From Berkiella sp963829835 (GTDB lineage: Bacteria; Pseudomonadota; Gammaproteobacteria; Berkiellales; Berkiellaceae), in NCBI GenBank assembly GCA_963829835.1, contig CAWHKC010000004.1, forward strand, positions 1-64,000: a DNA stretch of 64,000 nucleotides, read 5' to 3'. The notes below the pieces were generated by a model. It was not told the origin of the DNA. It made no database searches and worked only from the letters and a program-made list of their open reading frames with translations. Shown here in pieces: positions 7,579-16,642 of the stretch (position 1 is the stretch's first letter; each line of letters starts with the position of its first letter). The translations under genes and the position numbers were made by a program.

Positions 7579-9261
7579 TTAATGGAAGTTAAGTTTTGTT
7601 AATACTTCCGATAATGTTGAAACCACTTCAACAAGATCAGGATCAACGGTTTCTTCAGGTTCAACAGCTGCCACTTTTGCTCGTTCAAAAGCATGAATTA
7701 CAGATCTTGCTTGCTCTTCTTCAAGCACATCTAATTTTGGCGTTTTAGGTAAAAAGCTAAAGACTTCATCTGCGATTGAAAAGCGCTCAGCAGGACGCAA
7801 AAGGCTACCCTGCCCTACAGAGTCTTCATACACTGAAACAATTTCATTTTGATGGCCTTGTTTTACTCTGATTAATTCTCGTGCTTTCTGCATTCTTTTT
7901 AAATAAGCAAGTATCAAATCAAAATCATTAATGGTCTTTAAATAAGTATAAAAACCACCGCTTAAGTCAGCCCAGCGCATAAGCTCCGTGGCACTACAGG
8001 CGGCAGTAAACCCCATCGTAAACATTTTAGGTTTTGCCATTGATGTTGATAGATAATGGTTTAACTTTTTCAATTCATCATTATCATTTTCACCACCATC
8101 TGTAAACACAACCATGGAAATAACGCCATCATACTTCTTTTGTTCAAGCGCAATTAATTCATCGAATACAGCTTTAAATAATTGCGTACCACCATTGGCT
8201 TTTAAAGTATCCAGATGTTGAAAGAGTGTAGGAATGTCACCGTTTCTTCCAATCACAAATTCTTTAGTACGTGCCGTGGAATTAAAGTCCGTTATCCGAA
8301 GAACATCTCCTGGATGACTTAAATTTACAATCCTTGTAACTAATGTTTTAACATGGTTTATATAAGGCCCAAAATCACTTTGCATACTTGTGCTAACATC
8401 TAATAACAGAGAATAAACATTCTTTGTTTGGGTTAAATTATCATGCGAAAAACAAACCGGGACGGCACCACCTTCACAAATACGTAAAACAAATTTTTCA
8501 GGAAAGAGCGTTCTTAAATATTCAAATAATTCACTTTTTCTGCAGGTTAAATAATAATTGCTTTTATTTTTCTCAACTTGAAAAGTAACTCTTTCTGGAA
8601 ATAACATGAGATATAAACCGGCGTATTTAATATAAAACTCATATTGGCCATCAATGGGTCTTATGCCAATCAGATCTTGATATTTTCCAGATAATATAAA
8701 GGGCGCTCCTTTTTTTGAAGGATTGAACCCCACCTTTTTTTTGCTAGTATAAGCAGATTGTAACCCTTCAACCCCAGCCCCAATAATGGCAGCGCTTAGA
8801 ATGGTTAAATGCGCGACCCACAACTCCATAAAACCTGGAAAATCTTGAAATCTAATTCGTAATGTTCTTGAACTTATATCGTCATGTGTTTTAAGAATTT
8901 CTGGTGGCATACCACAGGTTGTTAAAAGTTCCTTGCTAAAAAAGGAGGTTAAGACTTTGAAGGCTGTCGCATCGGGATCAAGCACTTTAAAGTCTGGTCG
9001 TTTCATGTCAGTTTCAATAGAGAACTGCGTCGCACCTGCTTTTTGAAGTGTGTAGTGCAGTTTGCTGCGGGTTCTTTTAGGATGACTAAATGTGTGGACA
9101 AGTTCATCTTGTAGCGCTGACGTTGAAACATCTAAGGTAACCAAATCATCATTTTCAGTTGCCTCCACTATTGCTCTTGGATCGGTTAAGAAAGCCGAAA
9201 ATAGGTTAGCCATTGGAATTGACTTTTCATCCTTTAATTTTCTAACGCCCTCGGTTGCCAT
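7579..9261 (-). CDS. von Willebrand factor type A (VWA) domain protein
   Basis: 560 residues with a GGGAG ribosome site before ATG 9261. A VWA domain occupies about residues 280-455. The metal-ion adhesion site is complete: DVSTS at 288-292, a Thr in GGTQ at 359 and the Asp of FTDGG at 388. VWA domains bind protein ligands through a divalent metal. No signal peptide or membrane anchor is obvious, and I do not recognise residues 1-270 as a known domain. It lies between two small hydrophobic proteins, but on the same strand only as 6709-7455. The product is probably cytosolic or exported by a specialised system; its ligand is unknown. Confidence 0.8.
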   Translation of the reverse strand: MATEGVRKLKDEKSIPMANLFSAFLTDPRAIVEATENDDLVTLDVSTSALQDELVHTFSHPKRTRSKLHYTLQKAGATQFSIETDMKRPDFKVLDPDATAFKVLTSFFSKELLTTCGMPPEILKTHDDISSRTLRIRFQDFPGFMELWVAHLTILSAAIIGAGVEGLQSAYTSKKKVGFNPSKKGAPFILSGKYQDLIGIRPIDGQYEFYIKYAGLYLMLFPERVTFQVEKNKSNYYLTCRKSELFEYLRTLFPEKFVLRICEGGAVPVCFSHDNLTQTKNVYSLLLDVSTSMQSDFGPYINHVKTLVTRIVNLSHPGDVLRITDFNSTARTKEFVIGRNGDIPTLFQHLDTLKANGGTQLFKAVFDELIALEQKKYDGVISMVVFTDGGENDNDELKKLNHYLSTSMAKPKMFTMGFTAACSATELMRWADLSGGFYTYLKTINDFDLILAYLKRMQKARELIRVKQGHQNEIVSVYEDSVGQGSLLRPAERFSIADEVFSFLPKTPKLDVLEEEQARSVIHAFERAKVAAVEPEETVDPDLVEVVSTLSEVLTKLNFH

Positions 9262-9438
9262 ATCACTCCCTTCTTAACACATAAATTGAATCTTTGTTGA
9301 CGCCAAATTTACGCTAATCACTAAAAAATTCAAGTGCAGACCACTTTCAAATATTTCTCAAAAAAACACATTCCATTTATCCTTTTTTCATGTTAAAACA
9401 CCGCTAATTTGATACGAGCTACACAAAGGAGAATTATA

Positions 9439-9933
9439 GTGGCAATATGGGGAAATACACCTATTTCATGGCTAAAGAGTAGTGAATCCTTTTTACATTC
9501 AATCTTCTCACCTATTGTTAACTTTGCCACAGACTCCTTTAAAGCTATGTTAAATGATCCACTGGGTACATTCGAAGGCGCATTTTGGAAAATCTGGGAT
9601 GGTATTAAAGATAATCCTTATAACGTCTTAACTGCCATCTTGGGCATAGTGACCTTCGGTTATTTCTACAAAAGAGGGACATTTAAGGATTGTAGTGCTG
9701 GCAATGTTCAGCTTGCTGTTAACACGCCTGTTGGTGGCGCACACTTTGGCTTTCATTTGGGGACGAGAAAAGATCCTCTCATCGAAGCTGTCTCAAGTAA
9801 TGGGACTGCCATTGTCACAGCCATGATCAATATGAAAAAAGAAATAGCGGAATTGAAAGCCAGACTGCCTGCACCAGATTCAACAGGAGGATCTCAACAA
9901 CTGAGTGCAAGCTCATCAAAACCAAACCACTAG
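9439..9933 (+). CDS. Hypothetical protein with one hydrophobic segment
   Basis: GTG at 9439 is chosen because AAGGAG (9426-9431) lies 7 bases upstream, giving 164 residues; an in-frame TTG at 9409 lacks a site. It contains amphipathic helices, a hydrophobic stretch ILGIVTFGYFY (about residues 66-78), then a soluble Gly-rich middle, a short coiled-coil-like segment MKKEIAELKARL and a Ser/Gln-rich tail. A strong terminator follows. No family recognised. Confidence 0.6.
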   Translation: MAIWGNTPISWLKSSESFLHSIFSPIVNFATDSFKAMLNDPLGTFEGAFWKIWDGIKDNPYNVLTAILGIVTFGYFYKRGTFKDCSAGNVQLAVNTPVGGAHFGFHLGTRKDPLIEAVSSNGTAIVTAMINMKKEIAELKARLPAPDSTGGSQQLSASSSKPNH

Positions 9934-9938
9934 CAATA

Positions 9939-9960
9939 AAGGGCTTCTTAGCCCTTCTTA
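9939..9960 (+). terminator. Rho-independent terminator
   Basis: Stem AAGGGCT/AGCCCTT (9939-9945 with 9950-9956), loop TCTT, followed by a T-rich tract, directly after the stop of the 9439 gene. Confidence 0.7.
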
Positions 9961-10011
9961 CTCTTTCTAAATCCTAGGGTTCACAGACCCCTAAGTTCTA
10001 TGAGCCAGCAG

Positions 10012-10801
10012 TTATTTCCCAATGCCGCCCAACCCCGGCGATCTCCTCTTTTTCCTCAGAGGTGGTGGCACATCATTTTCATCATTTGTTTGTAAATATT
10101 TTTCCAGTGGTGGCACATCACTTTCATAATGTGTTTGTAAATATCTTTCCAAAGGTCGTGCATCTTTAGCTACTAATATTAATGGGGGCAATAAAACTGT
10201 AGGGTCACATTCTTGTTCATCATCTGATAGAGGTCGTTTTATACTTTCCTTCATAGATTTAAAGCGCAATGCGGTATTGTTAATAAATTCTTGAAGAGAT
10301 CCCTTTACACGTTGCAATGAATATTCTTCCTTTGTCCCAAACTTTTCAGAATATCTTGCTTCAAGTTCACCAATGATCGTTTTTGAATTTAAAAGATTCT
10401 GAGATCGCTAATTGCTGGTTTGGATCCAATGACTCATATTCAAAATCCATTTTTACTTTTATTATTTCCGTGACCTCTTTAGAGAACAACGCTTTAATTT
10501 TTGCAAATTCAGCGCTATCTACAGTGATATAGGACTCATATCTATTTTCAGGTTTTTTCTTGTATAACTCGCCACAATAGCCAATTTGATAGATCTGTAA
10601 CATCAATAAGACGTGCTTAAACCCTTCTTTATTATTTGAAAAAACAAAACGCAAGTGCGGTCCACTTATTCCTTTACGAATTGTTCTATCATTGCACTCA
10701 GGTTGATATCCCGTCAGCACATAAAGCATCTCTTGAGGTATATCAAAGCCATTATATTGAAGTGATTTGGGAGTTGCTAAAGAAGCACCATCAATTGACA
10801 T
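10012..10801 (-). pseudogene. Frameshifted hypothetical gene, paralogue of 24079-24990
   Basis: From ATG 10801 the first frame gives 144 residues, ending at 10367. It contains MLYVLTGYQPECNDRTI and GPHLRFVFS, which match QLYILTGAYATNCDRTI and GPHLRFIFS in the intact 303-residue protein at 24079. The match resumes one base over: removing one A from the coding-strand A5 run (10380-10384) lets it read into IIGELEARYSEKFG and on to the 101-residue frame ending at 10012. The tail holds a duplicated unit (PLERYLQT and PLEKYLQT) and a basic end with RKKRR. Function unknown. Probably a broken gene, unless expressed by slippage. Confidence 0.6.
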
Positions 10802-10940
10802 AAATACCTCATTAGTTTGTCATAGGACTTTGCAAACATTTGCGCAGGCGTTAATATATACAAAATTGACAATGAGGAATGTCATAAATATTGATAGTTT
10901 CAGATTATCTGATTTTAATTCAAAAAAAAGGAGGTACCTA

Positions 10941-11427
10941 ATGGTGCACTCTTTTGGAGAATTATTACGGCAGACATGGCGGCATCATATAGCTATATTA
11001 TATAAATCACGTGCGCCTATGCCATCACTGGAAGATAAGAGTTCCGAAGCTAAAACGTCCAGGAAGGATAGTTCGCCACAAACACCGATCTTTGACAGGT
11101 TCATAAAAGCGTTTACATCAGAAAAACCGCTTAAAGATTACTCTACTCTTAAATATGATCTTATAGGAAAATCCTTTTTTCCCGCAATCTTAAAATTTGA
11201 ATTTTACAGACCAAGAATGGACCCTTATTGGAAAAGCTGAGCTTAGCGATCAACCTGAAGATAAAAAAACAATTATCCAACTTGTCGCAGAAAAAGGAAA
11301 TCTGGATATGTTTAAATTTTGCGAAGAAAAATTTTCTGACTTTGTTGATAAAAGTTTTTTAGAAGAACTTGTCCAAGCTTTATGCACAGTTTACATTTTA
11401 TGCCGTAATTTTTCTCTTTTCATCTGA
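10941..11427 (+). pseudogene. Frameshifted hypothetical gene with ankyrin-like end
   Basis: ATG 10941 has a strong AAGGAGG site (10929-10935). The first frame runs 99 residues to 11240. Skipping one T in the T4 run (11202-11205) continues into FTDQEWTLIGKAELSD and IIQLVAEKGNLDMFKFCEEKF, an ankyrin-like helix pair, ending at 11427. The joined protein has about 160 residues. The next gene (11534-12061) also has ankyrin-like features, so both may be parts of one larger decayed gene. No specific function can be assigned. Confidence 0.5.
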
Positions 11428-11533
11428 AAAATTCAGATTAAATATAATACTAATAAATCTATTGAGAATATAATCAAAAATATTTATAGTTACTAACTTG
11501 CACACAACTACTCTGGTAACTAGCATAATTATT

Positions 11534-12061
11534 ATGAAGCACGGTATATACAAGCACGATAATCAAAAACTCACATCAATTGAAAAAAACATATCATATA
11601 TAATTGATAATAAATTGCCTCACCATCATATTTGTGATGTCATTCCCGATCTAGAAACGCTTAGGACTAAAGCATCAAATGGCAAAACCCCTCTGTGGTT
11701 ATTAGCCCGCCATTCAGATAGATGCCCAGATTTATTGAAAACTATCTTGGAAAAATATGTTGATGAAATCACCTTAGATGATTTAAACATAGAAGTCACA
11801 GAGGGTCCTTTTAAAGGAACGACTGCTAAATGGTTAATGGAGATAGCGCCATATGAACATAACAATGAATTTCAACAATTTATTTCTAAATTGTTACAAT
11901 TAGAATTTGGTATTTCTTACAGACCTATTTTAAATCGATATTATTTGGATTCTCTAAGTGGACCGAAACTTGAATATGATGATATGAATAGCGCTAGCGA
12001 TGATAACGAGTCATTGGGTGATCTTTATACGCCAATGAGATCAAAAGTTTCACCATATTAG
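11534..12061 (+). CDS. Ankyrin-like hypothetical protein, possibly the 3' part of the preceding gene
   Basis: ATG 11534 gives 175 residues; no clear ribosome site is seen, and an in-frame TTG at 11498 is an alternative. The middle contains an ankyrin-type unit (NGKTPLWLLARHS, then DLLKTILEKYVDEI) and GTTAKWLMEIA. The end is acidic (YDDMNSASDDNES). Ankyrin-type repeats mediate protein contacts. The poor start and the broken neighbour with similar content make a gene remnant likely. Confidence 0.5.
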   Translation: MKHGIYKHDNQKLTSIEKNISYIIDNKLPHHHICDVIPDLETLRTKASNGKTPLWLLARHSDRCPDLLKTILEKYVDEITLDDLNIEVTEGPFKGTTAKWLMEIAPYEHNNEFQQFISKLLQLEFGISYRPILNRYYLDSLSGPKLEYDDMNSASDDNESLGDLYTPMRSKVSPY

Positions 12062-12087
12062 GGAAAGAGGTCAAGTACCTTCCAAAC

Positions 12088-12342
12088 TTAAGTACTTTTA
12101 TTACATTTTCTCACTTGGGTTTTTCCACATTTTTCAATGTCCTTTAAACAAGCTGCGAATTTGTTTTGATGCTTTTGTTTATCAGAGGCTATCAAATAAT
12201 TAAGTGTTTTCGAAGTGATTTCTTCATATAAATCCTCCCATTCAAATATCATGTCCTTGATTTGATAACGAGGATATGGCTGTACTTGAGGTTTTATTTC
12301 AAACTTTGTAAACCTCCGACAAGAATAAGCATATTCAATCAT
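12088..12342 (-). CDS. Small hypothetical protein
   Basis: 84 residues from ATG 12342, preceded by a weak TAGG site. It is rich in Lys, Tyr and Trp and carries several Cys (for example AACLKDIEKCGKTQVRKC). It lies directly upstream of the IS66-type element in the opposite direction. No family recognised; it could be a fragment of a gene cut by the element. Confidence 0.35.
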   Translation of the reverse strand: MIEYAYSCRRFTKFEIKPQVQPYPRYQIKDMIFEWEDLYEEITSKTLNYLIASDKQKHQNKFAACLKDIEKCGKTQVRKCNKST

Positions 12343-12464
12343 CTGACCTAACGAAGTGTATCTGCACGGCTATAGCAATTGGATCACGCACAGAATAGCG
12401 ATTAGATCCTACAAATGTCATTTAGACAGCCTTATCATTCGCCTCAACAATATGAGGTGTTTAG

Positions 12465-14102
12465 ATGTTGCCCCAAAAAGTTGACCTAACCTATGATCAG
12501 GTACAAGCTTTAAAGTCTAGTATCAATGAGTCAAATCTTAATAATGAAGATAAAGCGTTGATAAACGGACTCATCGATTTTAATGGTTGGCTACAGCAGC
12601 AACTACTCGAAAGAAAAATCAGTATCAATCGTTTGAAGATGATTATCTTTGGTGAACCTCAAAGCAAAAGCAAACACAAAATAAGCAAATACAATCCAAA
12701 TGGCACCAAAACGAAAGGTAGCGCTGATTCTTCTCATGATGAAAATGACGGCATCCGTGCAGATCAAGATATAGCATCAACCAAATCCAATTATGGCAGG
12801 TTAAGCCATCAGCAATATCTCAATAACGAAAAAGTGACCATAAAGCACTCTCAATTTCAAGCAGGTGATCTTTGCCCTACAGCGTGTGGGGGAAGACTTT
12901 GGAATGCTGCGCCAGGGACAGTTATCAAGATCTCAGGTCAAGGCTTTGCAAAAGCAACGCATTATACTATAGAGAAGCTTAGATGTAGCCTGTGTGGTCA
13001 TTATTTAATGGCAAAACTGCCACCATCAGTCAGTGAAGATAAATATGATTATGCCTTTAAAGCACAGCTTTGTTTAATGAAATACTTTATGGGGATGCCC
13101 CTATATCGCATCGAAGGCTATCAAAAATTGCTTGGCATTCCATTACCCGATTCCACACAATGGGACTTGATTGAACAAGTTGCCAATGATATCTATCCAA
13201 TATTCTACACCCTTGAATACTTAGCGGCTCAAGGGCGCCTCGTTCATGCTGATGATACAAATGTTAAGATTTTAGATAACATTAGTGCAAACAAACATAT
13301 TAAAAACCCCAAAACAAGAAAAGGCACATTTACTACAGGCATCCTCTCATATTATCAAGACCACATCATTCACCTGAACTACAGTAGCACAAAGCATGCT
13401 GGGGAGAATATGACAAGATTGCTTAATCTGCGTCATAAGCACCTATTACCAATCAACTACATGTGTGATGCGCTTAGTCGAAACGTACCCAAAGAACATG
13501 ATGTAATTTTAATGAACTGCATCGCCCACGCAAGACGTAAATTTGTGGAAATTGAGCCCTTTTTCCATGAACAGTGTTCGCATGTGATTGAACAGTTAGC
13601 GATTATCTATCGTCATGATGCCTACACCAAGGATAGTAAAATGGTTGATGTTGAACGTTTAACATATCACCAAACTCATAGCGGGCCTGTGATGAGCAGG
13701 CTCAAAACCTGGCTTAAAAAGCAACTTGAAGACAATCTTGTGGAAGAGAACAACTCACTGGGTAAAGCCATACAATATATGTTAAAGCACTGGGGTCCCT
13801 TAACCCAATTCCTTAAAATTGAAGGGGCGCCGTTAGATAACAATATATTAGAAGCATCGTTGAAAGTTCCTATCCGGATAAGGAAAAGTGCCATGTTCTA
13901 TAAAACAGAACATGGCGCTTTTATAGGAAGCATGATGGTATCCATCATCCAAACTTGCCAAGCGAACGAAGTCAACCCAGTTGATTATCTCATAGCTTTG
14001 CAAGCTAATAAAAGTCAAATTTTTAAAGAGCCATCTAAATGGTTACCATGGACTTATGCTAACCAAATATCACCTCAAGTGGTGGCTTGTACCACAGCTT
14101 GA
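12465..14102 (+). CDS. tnpC: IS66-family transposase (TnpC)
   Basis: 545 residues. The N-terminal third has a helical region and then the IS66 zinc finger (CPTACGG paired with CSLCGH). The DDE core follows: HADDTN (first Asp), CDALSRN (second Asp) and LDNNILEASLK (Glu). A typical IS66 C-terminal segment ends the protein (FIGSMMVSIIQTCQANEVNPVDY). Length and motifs agree with a full, probably active enzyme that cuts and joins element ends. Its stop lies 28 bp inside the 3' end of tnpB, which runs the other way. Confidence 0.9.
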   Translation: MLPQKVDLTYDQVQALKSSINESNLNNEDKALINGLIDFNGWLQQQLLERKISINRLKMIIFGEPQSKSKHKISKYNPNGTKTKGSADSSHDENDGIRADQDIASTKSNYGRLSHQQYLNNEKVTIKHSQFQAGDLCPTACGGRLWNAAPGTVIKISGQGFAKATHYTIEKLRCSLCGHYLMAKLPPSVSEDKYDYAFKAQLCLMKYFMGMPLYRIEGYQKLLGIPLPDSTQWDLIEQVANDIYPIFYTLEYLAAQGRLVHADDTNVKILDNISANKHIKNPKTRKGTFTTGILSYYQDHIIHLNYSSTKHAGENMTRLLNLRHKHLLPINYMCDALSRNVPKEHDVILMNCIAHARRKFVEIEPFFHEQCSHVIEQLAIIYRHDAYTKDSKMVDVERLTYHQTHSGPVMSRLKTWLKKQLEDNLVEENNSLGKAIQYMLKHWGPLTQFLKIEGAPLDNNILEASLKVPIRIRKSAMFYKTEHGAFIGSMMVSIIQTCQANEVNPVDYLIALQANKSQIFKEPSKWLPWTYANQISPQVVACTTA

Positions 14103-14464
14103 TGAACATGATCTTGATTAACGTAGCGCCATGGTATTGGTGCATGCATAAATCTTGGATCACCTTGAATCAGTAATATCTGAAGCGCCTCAGCGCGTAC
14201 TTTAAGCGTTTCGCCTTTATCCGCTGGCCACCAACTGAGTTTGCCTTTGCTAAAACGCTTCATAATGAGCCAAAACCCATTGCCATCAAAAACCAAAACT
14301 TTAACAGCAGTCCGTTTACGATTGGTGAACGCAAACACGGTGCCAGAAAAGGGATCTTCATCAAGCTTTGCCTTGCAGATTGCTGCAAGGGAATCTATAC
14401 CTTTCCTGAAATCAGCAGGCTGCAAAGCTAGAAGAATATGTTGTCCAGCTGTTAATTGAAGCAT
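14075..14464 (-). CDS. tnpB: IS66 accessory protein TnpB (IS66 Orf2)
   Basis: 130 residues or one less depending on the start (TTG 14467 or ATG 14464). The IS66 Orf2 hallmarks are plain: PADFRKGIDSLAAICK, DPFSGTVFAFTNRKR, KVLVFDGNGFWLIMKR and FSKGKLSWWP. The ATG overlaps the tnpA stop (TGATG), which implies translational coupling. The protein is needed for IS66 transposition in characterised members; its biochemical role is unclear. Confidence 0.9.
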   Translation of the reverse strand: MLQLTAGQHILLALQPADFRKGIDSLAAICKAKLDEDPFSGTVFAFTNRKRTAVKVLVFDGNGFWLIMKRFSKGKLSWWPADKGETLKVRAEALQILLIQGDPRFMHAPIPWRYVNQDHVHQAVVQATT

Positions 14465-14847
14465 CAATGACTCCTTATAAAGGATGAAATCAGGCTCATG
14501 ATGACAGAATCACTGAGGTGTTTAATAATCACGAGGGTACCATCGGGTCTTTTGATCTCAACAGTTGCACCTAACTTAATATCAGTTTGCTGATGTTTGA
14601 TTGAGGGCATAGCAACCTCATAAAAAGGTGTATCGTTTTTAATCATAAAGGGATCATGTTGCTTGCACTTATTCTTGAGCTGAGTATGGCATAGGCGAAG
14701 AACACGACAAATCTCAGACATGGGATGTTTATCTAGAAGCCCAATTGCTTGTAACCAAATACGATTAGGTATACGACCAGACTTTTCCCTAGTTCCTCGC
14801 CAACGATCTAGTTCAATGCGTACATTTTCAAGGGTAGTGGTTGGCAT
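14464..14847 (-). CDS. tnpA: IS66 accessory protein TnpA-like
   Basis: ATG 14847 is preferred to ATG 14871 because GGAG lies 6-9 bases before it; this gives 127 residues. The N-terminal half has a helix-turn-helix-like part (PNRIWLQAIGLLDKHPMSEICRVLRL, residues split here for description). The C-terminal half, ATVEIKRPDGTLVIIKHL, is the short beta region typical of IS66 TnpA C-termini. It overlaps tnpB and forms a two-gene unit with it. Confidence 0.75.
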   Translation of the reverse strand: MPTTTLENVRIELDRWRGTREKSGRIPNRIWLQAIGLLDKHPMSEICRVLRLCHTQLKNKCKQHDPFMIKNDTPFYEVAMPSIKHQQTDIKLGATVEIKRPDGTLVIIKHLSDSVIMSLISSFIRSH

Positions 14848-14885
14848 GTTAGCTCCATTCAAATAAATCATGGAGCAACAATAAA

Positions 14886-15752
14886 TCAGGGCCTTAGTGG
14901 GGAACTAGACATGCTCACCGGTAGGTTACCAAACTTTGCGGTAATAGGCATTTGAAATGATTTTTGATTTTGCTTCAAATACTTATTGTAAATGACTTCC
15001 ATATGTGCCTTACATTTTTGATCTTTATTAATTTCAAAATGTTGTTTCATACAGAAATCAACGGTAGCTAGAATTTCTTCCTTAAATTTTTTGGCATGAT
15101 AAAATTTATTTCCCTCACGCCAAGGATCAATAATCCAAGCATTATCCCAGGTATTTGGCTTATGTAAATCGCTGTTTTGTTGGCGATTGATAATGACAAA
15201 GCTATGATCAAATTCATCGGCGTTTATAATTTCAATACGATGGATTTTACCACTGGATTTTTTCCACAGAAAATTTGCTAAGATGAGGCATTGTAATCCA
15301 CAATTTCCTGCTCTAAGTTTATAGGCAGCGATAACATTTGTTGCAAAGTCTAATAAATCCGGATAGGGGAAAATTTCCAAAAAATTAAATTTTATAGGCG
15401 TTATGCCCACTTTTGGAATCGGAGTTGATTGTAAAATCATGCTCCATTTTTTAATTGGAGCTTTTGATGAAGGCAATTTTTCGACAGGTGTGCTTGATTG
15501 ATATTCTCCAGGTTGACGATAAAAGATACTTGAAGACCATTTGTTGGTTTTATCTAAATCAGAAACTTTGTTATAGGCACCAATGACAAAAGTATATGTT
15601 GTATGACGTAACGCTTGTTGAATTAGTGGGATTAAAACATCTGGTGGCGATTTGATAGGACTAAAAAGAAAATGCATCCCTCTATTGAGCCAATCATGTG
15701 CTTTTTTAATCAAATTTCCCAAGCCAATAAACATGAAAAAGTGTACCTTCAT
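14886..15752 (-). CDS. Putative papain-like C/H/D cysteine protease or transglutaminase-like protein
   Basis: 288 residues from ATG 15752. In the second half three segments line up as a catalytic triad: AGNCGLQC (C151), FDHSFVII (H183) and AWIIDPW (D209). This order and context match the papain-like fold used by several bacterial effector proteases and transglutaminase-like enzymes. The first 130 residues are not recognised. There is no signal peptide. It lies just beyond the IS66 element, whose end is only 15 bp away, so its last residues may have been altered by the insertion. A host-directed protease is plausible but not shown. Confidence 0.6.
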   Translation of the reverse strand: MKVHFFMFIGLGNLIKKAHDWLNRGMHFLFSPIKSPPDVLIPLIQQALRHTTYTFVIGAYNKVSDLDKTNKWSSSIFYRQPGEYQSSTPVEKLPSSKAPIKKWSMILQSTPIPKVGITPIKFNFLEIFPYPDLLDFATNVIAAYKLRAGNCGLQCLILANFLWKKSSGKIHRIEIINADEFDHSFVIINRQQNSDLHKPNTWDNAWIIDPWREGNKFYHAKKFKEEILATVDFCMKQHFEINKDQKCKAHMEVIYNKYLKQNQKSFQMPITAKFGNLPVSMSSSPLRP

Positions 15753-15932
15753 AAAACTAACTAAACTCTAGTTTATACATTATGCAATGAGAAAAAAAGA
15801 TTTTAAATTGTGTGCTATTTTTTATGGCATTAAAATTCACTGGTTTAGTATAGGTATATCTATATATGACATACTCATTTTGCAAACTTGGCTATCATGC
15901 ATCAATTTTTTTAATTTCAATAAAGAGTTAAT

Positions 15933-16532
15933 ATGTTAAATGGTAGCTATTCAGTATTTGGAGATGAAATCCAAGATTTGGGATCTCCAGCATTTGATCC
16001 GGCCTTAAATGGTAGTACGTTAGTACAAGCTGCTACAACTATACCAAGAGAGCCCGTGCAAGAAGAGGCTTCAGATTATTCAACATCAAAATTAAAAACG
16101 AAACAAGGTAGTGGAAGAAATAGAAAACCAAAAGGGAATAATTTCACAACTCATGCTTCAATGAAAAAAGCATTATCTGATGAAGAATATTATGTTCAAT
16201 TAAAAGTAGAATGTTCCAAATTAAAGACCAAAATTGAAAATGAAGAGAAAATGCTTGCAAGAATTCCCGAGGATGAAGTTGAACAGTTAAAAAACGTAAA
16301 TGAAAGAATAAGAAGAGCTCATATAAAGATTGAGGCGATTGAAAATGAGCTCAAGCTCAAAGATTTGAAAGAAGAATTGGATCTATTACTAAATCAAAAT
16401 ACTCATCTATTCGATGAAAATACTTATTTAAAAGCTAGATTAAGCCAGTACGAGTCCTGTAAAAGACCCAAGACCCAAACAATAGAAGAAAAGAAAGAAT
16501 CTATTATTATCCGATTTGGAACAAGAAGATAG
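15933..16532 (+). CDS. Coiled-coil protein with a leucine-zipper pattern
   Basis: 199 residues from ATG 15933. The first 80 residues are disordered, with a basic stretch KLKTKQGSGRNRKPKG (53-68). From about 85 to 175 the protein is a continuous coiled coil. Leu occurs at exact 7-residue spacing at 145, 152, 159 and 166, with Asn at 154 and 156 inside the zipper. A second basic patch KRPKTQ follows at 177. It looks like a dimerising protein; a nucleic-acid-binding or nuclear role is speculative because a true bZIP basic motif is absent. No family recognised. Confidence 0.6.
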   Translation: MLNGSYSVFGDEIQDLGSPAFDPALNGSTLVQAATTIPREPVQEEASDYSTSKLKTKQGSGRNRKPKGNNFTTHASMKKALSDEEYYVQLKVECSKLKTKIENEEKMLARIPEDEVEQLKNVNERIRRAHIKIEAIENELKLKDLKEELDLLLNQNTHLFDENTYLKARLSQYESCKRPKTQTIEEKKESIIIRFGTRR

Positions 16533-16642
16533 AAAAAAGAAAAGGGTCATGCATAAACTAAACTACGTAATACACATACATGTTTTGTTGAAAATTGGCA
16601 AGACCAAATTACAAAAAAGACATTTATATTATTTAAAATGGT

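Larger units (their letters stand above)
12465..14871. mobile_element. IS66-family element with convergent tnpC and tnpAB
   Basis: The minimal extent covers tnpC on the plus strand and the accessory genes tnpB and tnpA on the minus strand. IS66 elements normally carry tnpA-tnpB-tnpC in one direction; here tnpC converges on tnpB, with a 28-bp overlap at their 3' ends. I could not identify terminal inverted repeats or an 8-bp target duplication, so the true ends are unknown. Confidence 0.7.
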
